From Bacteroidota bacterium (GTDB lineage: Bacteria; Bacteroidota; Ignavibacteria; SZUA-365): a stretch of DNA of 19,330 nucleotides. The notes beneath the pieces were generated by a model that did not search any database, was not told the DNA's origin, and saw only the letters and a list, made by a program, of their open reading frames with translations. Positions 14,334 through 19,330 of this stretch are shown piece after piece. How positions within the stretch are numbered: position 1 is the first letter of the stretch; every line of letters starts with the position of its first letter. The translations under genes were made by a program, and so were the position numbers. The stretch is from positions 1-19,330 of the forward strand of contig JAGTUW010000191.1 of the NCBI GenBank assembly GCA_018224345.1, written 5' to 3'.

Positions 14334-17300
14334 TTGCTCATGGTATCCGCATTTGATCATCCTCTTCAGGCGCAGGGCCAGGTCACGCAATCTGTGACCG
14401 TTGGTGTTGTGTTCGTCGAATTTTCCGATGCAGATACCGATATCGAATCACGCGGCGGTGTCGGCTACACAGCCCCTCCGCGCCAGATCGACCCCGACAA
14501 ATATCAGGCACAGTATTGGTACGACTTCTTCTTCAAGGAAGAAGGGCATGTCTCCCACCCCGACAGTGTGACGCATGAAAATCAATGGTCCGGAGGATGG
14601 GCACCCTACCAGTTAGGAAGCGTGAGTCGGTGGAGCAGAGAAAACAGCTATGGGCAGCATGGAATTGAACCATATTCATCGAATGGGAGAGATGGGATTC
14701 TAAATACCTACGATGCGAATGGTAAAATCGAATGGCTACGACTCAGCAAGACAAAACAGGAACTCAGTCATGTCCAAAGCATGAATAATCCCTTGGTGAT
14801 GGAAACTACGGCCGAATTGAATACATTATTCAGCGGATTACCTGATTTACCCACGGAAACGTGTGACGTCATTATCATAATCTATGCTGGACTGTCCTTC
14901 GGAACGTACTTCAGTCTGGAAGCACCCGGCTTCGCTGTTGCATCGGAAAAGACACCATATCAGAATTCCTGGCCCGATGCAATCCTGAATCTTAGCATGG
15001 CAGGAATAATACACGAATATGTCCATGCTGCGAGTAATTTTTTACTCGACAAGAGCCATCATCCTTCGGGATTTATTAACGATTACGGGTATGATTCGAA
15101 TCAATCTGGCGTGAAACGATCCCGTTGGCTGGGCATCACTGCCATGTATGCTCATGGTGTACCGAGCAGGCCGATGCATCTTGACCCATGGGCCAAGCTC
15201 ATGTTGGACTGGATTGATTACCAGATCCTTGGCCCGGGAGACTATTCGGATATCTCTCTTCCTGTCATTGCTCAACCGTCGGACGGCATCGTTCCTCATG
15301 TCCTCGTGATTCCGATTGATGTTCCCTGGACAGAGGAGAATCCCGATTGGTATCGTGGTCACTACCTGATCGTAGAGAACAGACGACGTATCAGTAACAG
15401 CTTTGATATGACCATCACCGACGTAGCCTCCCCGGGTGGTATTCTCGTTTGGGAATACGATGAACGTCTGATTCAGGGCAAACGGGGTGGTCTGACAGTG
15501 ATAGAAGCGGATGGACAATACGATATGAAATTCATTGATCGGGACTGGGTGGAGAATGAACGTCCACCAGGTACACCAATCCCCTACCATCTTTTCAATC
15601 CAAGCGCAGATGATTTCTGGAGTGCTCCGTCGGTGCTCTCCACCTGGTCGCAACACGTGCTCGGTCTGCTCGACCCGGCAACCATGAAGAACAGCAATTA
15701 CGAGCCGGCGCTGTCGCGCACCGTTCCGCGCCAGATAACGATACGCTTCGGCGAGTACACCGACAGCGGTGATGAAAATGTGATTCCCTGGATTTCCGTG
15801 GGCGCTCCGACGAGCAACGTGCCCACGGCCACGCGCAACAACAATCAGCGCAAGCTGATCAAACAGGCCGATGAACTTCTGTTCGTGGCGACAGCGGACT
15901 TCGCCGGCGGAGCGACCGAAGGCACGATCACGGTGTATACCTCCCCGGATGCCGGCGAACACTGGACGGAACTGCATCTGCTCAACGATTTCGATGTCTG
16001 GCGTGATCTGACGGAGGTGGCGTGGGACCCGAATCTCAGCGCCGAAGATCAGGATCTGAATCGCTGGCTGCCATCGGTTGCCGAAAGCGGTGCGACCGCA
16101 CCGGCGATTGCGCGCATCGACGACTCCTGGGGTGTCGTCTGGCAACTGCGCGAGGGCGGCGGAGAATCGCGCGTACTGTTTGCGACGCGCGACGGACAGA
16201 CAGTCGATGTCGCGGGCGGAAACATCGCCCGGGCTGATGACGATGTCAAGCCGGTGATCGACTGGGGCAGATATGACCAGTCTGTTCAGACGGAAATACT
16301 GAAGATCGTCTACTGCAGCGATGATGGACTCGTGGAAGTCGTCAGTACCGACAACGGCGTGAGCTTTGAAACGCCTGCTCTGATTTCCGGTACGGGAGCC
16401 GCATCGATCAATCCTTCCCTCGCGATGAATGTGAATCATGAGATTCTCGTCTATGAGGAGGAAGAAGAGATTTTCGCTATCATCAACGGCGATCCACCGG
16501 TAAATCTGAGCGCCCTGCATCCGGAATTCCTGCGCAATCTGTCTCCCTCCGTCACACTCACCGGCAGCACGGCACATGTCGTCTGGACTGCGGAGGTGTA
16601 TGAATATATACCCGATATTGATCGACATGATTACCACATCAAACCCGTACACAAGGTGTTCGATGTCGCAGCCGTTTCGGAGGTCAATGTATCAACCTTC
16701 ACCAACATCAAATACGGACGTCTCGAAGAGGCCAGGCATCCTGTGATCGCGACGAAGTACACGCAGGGCAACTCCTTCGAGGCGGTGATGATGTGGAGTG
16801 TCTTCGACGGCATTGAAGGAGCGCGTCTGCGTTACAACGAGTTCGCCTGGAATCCGGCGACCGGGCAGTACGAATGGACGACCGAGTCCACCGAATCCGC
16901 GCTCTCCTCGCAGCCGACCTATCATCCTGCCATCGCCGGCGATGATGGCGATACACGCTTCATCGTTACCCGTGGCACGGATGTCCCCTATCGTATCGAA
17001 AGCGGGGCTCCCGCACCTCTGATCCCCGACCCCTATGTCGGGGAGAAGGAAGTGCTTATCAGCCTGCTCGATACATTCGACGACACCTGGCAGAACAGTG
17101 TCCTGCTCGGGGATGTCGTGATTTCCTCACAGGGGCAGACGCTCGGCAGGGCCGCGAATGCCGGCGTGCCTTTCGCGGGCTTCGACGGCTCCCATGACGG
17201 TCCGCCTCTGTCACTGCTCTCGATGTCAGAGGAAATCCTTCTGCATGAGCAGGATGCGCTCTCCTGGACGCTGCATGTTCATCGCATGCCGACGAATCGC

Positions 17301-17855
17301 TACAGCGATACGACAGTGTTCAGCGTGAACATGTACGATGCGCTCGATTCGACGGTGATCGCCACGGTGAGCGGTATACTGATTCCTCCCGGCAAGATCG
17401 ATACGACATTCACCGTCGATATTCTGCTTCCGCCGTCTCATTACCCGGCGGCGCCGGTGCGTCTCTCGCTCGATGTCAGCGGCGATGCTTACGACAACGG
17501 ACTGCGCTATTACACTGCGACGAAAAACATCTATTCAACTTCCGATGTCCGCAAGCAGTCACGCAGAGAACGCGAACGTGTCACCGTGGTTGCATCGACT
17601 CCCTCGATCGAGGCCTTTCCCCAGCCGGCAACGACGACATTGCAGCTCGTCCACCCTGTCGGCAGTACAGTGCGGGCAACGGTTACATTGCACGATTACC
17701 TTGGTCGCATTGTCCGGCGTGTCGCTGCCGATGGCGGAGGTGACGGCATGTTGCGCATGCAGCTTGACGTTGCGGACCTGCGTCCCGGTGTGTACGACTG
17801 CAGGATTACGACGAAGGGCGGAACCGCGCGTCGTATGGTTTCGATACTCCGATAA
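14334..17855 (+). CDS. Secreted M6-like metallopeptidase with T9SS sorting domain, out of frame with its likely start
   Basis: The frame is open from 14163 to TAA 17853-17855. Coordinates begin at the first TTG, because the likely ATG (14146) is joined only if the C tract has 11 or 8 bases. The joined product would be ~1236 aa with hydrophobic signal TIRFTIVVFFTAALLMVSAF at 51-70. A start at 14334 or ATG 14340 loses most of it. The catalytic part has HEYVH (15012-15026), an HExxH zinc site, and later 'MYAHGVPSRPMHLDPWAKLM', matching the M6/immune inhibitor A pattern of a Met-turn followed by P-x-H-L-(D/S)-x-W-x-K. From ~15.8 kb come BNR/propeller-like strands ('VYTSPDAGEHW', 'VVSTDNGVSFETP'). 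Residues from ~17590 form a type A T9SS sorting domain ('EAFPQPATTTLQL', 'LHDYLGRIVRR', 'LRPGVYDCRI'). It is likely exported across both membranes and surface-attached or released. Catalytic-part G+C is lower than in the rest. Confidence 0.85.
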   Translation: MLMVSAFDHPLQAQGQVTQSVTVGVVFVEFSDADTDIESRGGVGYTAPPRQIDPDKYQAQYWYDFFFKEEGHVSHPDSVTHENQWSGGWAPYQLGSVSRWSRENSYGQHGIEPYSSNGRDGILNTYDANGKIEWLRLSKTKQELSHVQSMNNPLVMETTAELNTLFSGLPDLPTETCDVIIIIYAGLSFGTYFSLEAPGFAVASEKTPYQNSWPDAILNLSMAGIIHEYVHAASNFLLDKSHHPSGFINDYGYDSNQSGVKRSRWLGITAMYAHGVPSRPMHLDPWAKLMLDWIDYQILGPGDYSDISLPVIAQPSDGIVPHVLVIPIDVPWTEENPDWYRGHYLIVENRRRISNSFDMTITDVASPGGILVWEYDERLIQGKRGGLTVIEADGQYDMKFIDRDWVENERPPGTPIPYHLFNPSADDFWSAPSVLSTWSQHVLGLLDPATMKNSNYEPALSRTVPRQITIRFGEYTDSGDENVIPWISVGAPTSNVPTATRNNNQRKLIKQADELLFVATADFAGGATEGTITVYTSPDAGEHWTELHLLNDFDVWRDLTEVAWDPNLSAEDQDLNRWLPSVAESGATAPAIARIDDSWGVVWQLREGGGESRVLFATRDGQTVDVAGGNIARADDDVKPVIDWGRYDQSVQTEILKIVYCSDDGLVEVVSTDNGVSFETPALISGTGAASINPSLAMNVNHEILVYEEEEEIFAIINGDPPVNLSALHPEFLRNLSPSVTLTGSTAHVVWTAEVYEYIPDIDRHDYHIKPVHKVFDVAAVSEVNVSTFTNIKYGRLEEARHPVIATKYTQGNSFEAVMMWSVFDGIEGARLRYNEFAWNPATGQYEWTTESTESALSSQPTYHPAIAGDDGDTRFIVTRGTDVPYRIESGAPAPLIPDPYVGEKEVLISLLDTFDDTWQNSVLLGDVVISSQGQTLGRAANAGVPFAGFDGSHDGPPLSLLSMSEEILLHEQDALSWTLHVHRMPTNRYSDTTVFSVNMYDALDSTVIATVSGILIPPGKIDTTFTVDILLPPSHYPAAPVRLSLDVSGDAYDNGLRYYTATKNIYSTSDVRKQSRRERERVTVVASTPSIEAFPQPATTTLQLVHPVGSTVRATVTLHDYLGRIVRRVAADGGGDGMLRMQLDVADLRPGVYDCRITTKGGTARRMVSILR

Positions 17856-17865
17856 TTCATACCGG

Positions 17866-17895
17866 AAAGGGGAGGCGCTTTCGCGTCTCCCCTTT
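17866..17895 (+). terminator. Intrinsic terminator after the peptidase gene
   Basis: AAAGGGGAGGCGC (17866-17878), loop TTTC, GCGTCTCCCCTTT (17883-17895). This is a 13-bp stem with a single G-T wobble, starting ten bases after the TAA at 17853-17855. The T run is short, but the A/T-flanked GC-rich stem is typical. It separates the peptidase from the next secreted-protein gene. Confidence 0.85.
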
Positions 17896-17945
17896 CTCTG
17901 TCACTGATGGCGGTAAGGCATGGACTGTCATGGTCTGATTCCGTC

Positions 17946-17983
17946 AGGCGGGTCCGTTTCCAACAGGCGGATCCGTTTCCACC
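17946..17983 (+). repeat. Two 19-bp tandem repeats in the leader of the next gene
   Basis: AGGCGGGTCCGTTTCCAAC (17946-17964) is followed directly by AGGCGGATCCGTTTCCACC (17965-17983), with two mismatches. A third AGG starts at 17984 and runs into the ribosome binding site. The repeat lies in the short leader between the terminator and ATG 17999. Confidence 0.8.
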
Positions 17984-17986
17984 AGG

Positions 17987-17992
17987 AAGGAG
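17987..17992 (+). promoter_or_regulatory. Shine-Dalgarno AAGGAG for the SBBP protein gene
   Basis: AAGGAG ends six bases before ATG 17999. It decides this start, which also gives a good signal peptide. Confidence 0.8.
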
Positions 17993-17998
17993 AAGCAA

Positions 17999-19330
17999 AT
18001 GAACAGCACGATAAGATTCTTCGGTATGCTTTCGGGATTCGCAATACTGCTCACTCAGAGCATCCCACAGCTATCGAACGCGATAGCACAGGCGCAGACG
18101 ATACAGGGCTCCGAAACCGGACAACTCCACGATGCCTATACGAAGGCGCAGGGCCGGTTTATCGAAAATGTGGGGCAGTACCCACAGGATATCCGTTTCA
18201 TCGCTCCCGGTGCGGACGGTTGGTTGTTGTTTTTCAATGACAGGATTGAATACCGGAAGACCACGATGTATTGGAACGACGGGGCAGGTGATGGCAGTCC
18301 TGACCGCACGATCCCATTCATGTCGAGAAAGAAAAGGCATCCGGCGGATTATCAGGGACCGGTATCGCACAATCTGCATACGGACACGCTCATGCAGTTC
18401 GATGATGCAGTTCTACCGGCGGGCCGGGGGATGCGCACCGAACGCATCAACTACTTCGGGAGTACCGGTACTTATGGCAGCGTGAGGAATGCTCCGACAT
18501 GGGACACTTTGTTGTATTCCGGAAAGGGACGAACGGTATCGATCTTTTTTGACAAAGGCCTGGCGGTATTTGAACATGGAGGGAATTCGAAAAATAAACC
18601 ACATCCATTGGTGTTGGAGTCCGCCTTCGACAACCATCCCGGTGAGAATCTGATTCCGGAGGTAGACGGAAGAACAACGGTACCTCTCCCGAATATTATA
18701 TACAGTACTTATCTCGGTGGTAGTGATGCGGATGCTATAACTACCGCGATTCCACTTGATGAGAACCGATTCATACTCATCGGTACGACCGGATCAAGAG
18801 ATTTCCCCATCGTCGGGGATACATTCAGTACCGAGCTTCAGGGTGATCCGTCCTCGAAATATTCTCGGGATGTGCATGTTACCTGTCTCGATATCCAACG
18901 CAATGAAATTCTCTTTTCCACATATTTCGGGGGCTGGGATCTTGAATCCCTTATGGCCGCAACAATTGATGCATACGGTAACATCGTATTCGCCGGCAAC
19001 ACCTGGTCCCATGATCTCCCCGTCACAGAGAATGCCTGGCAGCGAGAGTACCGGGGCAACGGTGACGGGTACATTGCCGCATTGAACTCTGACGGCTCCG
19101 AACTTGTCTTCTGCAGCTACATTGGCGGAACGGGCATTGAGAATCTCAAGGACATGAAAATCGATGCACACGGGAATATCGTCGTTACCGGACTGACCGA
19201 CTCCTGGAACTATCCGACCACACCCGGGGTCGTGCAGAGCAGCTATGGCGGAGGTGAGGACGATATATTCGTGACGAAATTCAATCACGATGTCTCGGAA
19301 CTGATTTTCAGCACCTTCGTCGGTGGGCAG
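17999..19330 (+). CDS. SBBP-repeat / DUF7948-type secreted protein, N-terminal 444 aa (3' end outside window)
   Basis: I translated this frame directly: it is open from ATG 17999 to the right edge, exactly 444 codons. The signal peptide is MNSTIRFFGMLSGFAILL and following, with likely cleavage near 'SNAIAQAQ'. Residues ~55-80 ('GRFIENVGQYPQDIRFIAPG') are the start of the DUF7948 domain that commonly precedes SBBP repeats. From ~235, beta-propeller repeats follow: 'YSTYLGGSDADAITTAI', 'FSTYFGGWDLESLMAATI', 'CSYIGGTGIENLKDMKI' and 'FSTFVGGQ', each followed by 'D..GNIVF(A/T)G.T' and 'D(F/L)P(V/T)'. Proteins of this type in the FCB group are large, exported and often end in a T9SS sorting domain, which would lie beyond the window. 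Function unknown; an adhesin or surface role is inferred. Confidence 0.88.
   Translation, partial: MNSTIRFFGMLSGFAILLTQSIPQLSNAIAQAQTIQGSETGQLHDAYTKAQGRFIENVGQYPQDIRFIAPGADGWLLFFNDRIEYRKTTMYWNDGAGDGSPDRTIPFMSRKKRHPADYQGPVSHNLHTDTLMQFDDAVLPAGRGMRTERINYFGSTGTYGSVRNAPTWDTLLYSGKGRTVSIFFDKGLAVFEHGGNSKNKPHPLVLESAFDNHPGENLIPEVDGRTTVPLPNIIYSTYLGGSDADAITTAIPLDENRFILIGTTGSRDFPIVGDTFSTELQGDPSSKYSRDVHVTCLDIQRNEILFSTYFGGWDLESLMAATIDAYGNIVFAGNTWSHDLPVTENAWQREYRGNGDGYIAALNSDGSELVFCSYIGGTGIENLKDMKIDAHGNIVVTGLTDSWNYPTTPGVVQSSYGGGEDDIFVTKFNHDVSELIFSTFVGGQ

Noticed and set aside
14334..14345. TTG 14334 or ATG 14340 as the real peptidase start
   Set aside because: Neither has a ribosome binding site, and both cut off most of the hydrophobic signal segment encoded upstream, which a T9SS substrate needs for Sec export.
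15042..16652. 536-codon open frame on the minus strand
   Set aside because: It is antisense to the metallopeptidase, including its HEYVH region and propeller part, and has no recognisable domain.

Overview
This window looks like chromosomal DNA of a free-living bacterium of the FCB superphylum (Bacteroidota, Ignavibacteriota, Kapaibacteria or a relative). The main reason is a large secreted protein (ends at 17855) that closes with a type IX secretion (Por) C-terminal sorting domain. An SBBP-type beta-propeller protein at the right edge, several lipoproteins and patchy Shine-Dalgarno use fit the same group. I cannot name a genus. G+C is medium-high in most genes, with a lower-G+C patch in the peptidase catalytic part. 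I see no rRNA, tRNA, CRISPR array or recognisable transposase.

Layout. 1-189: the end of a Lys/Ala/Pro-rich histone H1-like protein built of perfect 30-bp repeats, closed by a bidirectional terminator (214-249). 266-2148, minus strand: two translationally coupled genes (ATGA overlap), an exported seven-repeat beta-propeller protein followed by a NusG-domain-II-like cysteine protein. 2341-7325, plus strand: uvrA, a VOC/glyoxalase-fold protein, an EamA/DMT transporter and a TauE/SafE permease, tightly spaced at first; the permease seems to lack any ATG/GTG/TTG start and probably begins at an ATT. 7326-7708: a gene-free interval with short repeats and palindromes. 7709-10226, plus: TPR lipoprotein, DUF58 protein and a lipoprotein with an Ig-like plus Omp28/thioredoxin-like domain. 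10352-12426, minus: a DUF445 membrane protein coupled by ATGA overlap to a SpoU/TrmH RNA methyltransferase. 12800-13591, plus: a class I SAM methyltransferase. 13592-14145: another gene-free repeat-bearing interval. 14146-17855, plus: an M6-like (immune inhibitor A-type) metallopeptidase with a T9SS sorting domain. 17999 to the right edge: a partial SBBP/DUF7948-type secreted protein.

The most interesting observation is the 5' end of the metallopeptidase gene. The only well-placed start codon (ATG 14146, with AGGAG six bases upstream) is followed 29 bases later by a run of ten cytosines (14178-14187). In the sequence as given, this start runs into a stop after 28 codons. The 1173-residue peptidase frame has no usable start that would include its signal peptide. 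Adding one C (11) or removing two (8) joins the ATG to the peptidase, giving about 1236 residues with a hydrophobic secretion signal. This has the architecture of a slipped-strand phase-variation switch caught in the OFF state, controlling a secreted protease. The alternative is a homopolymer length error in the assembly.
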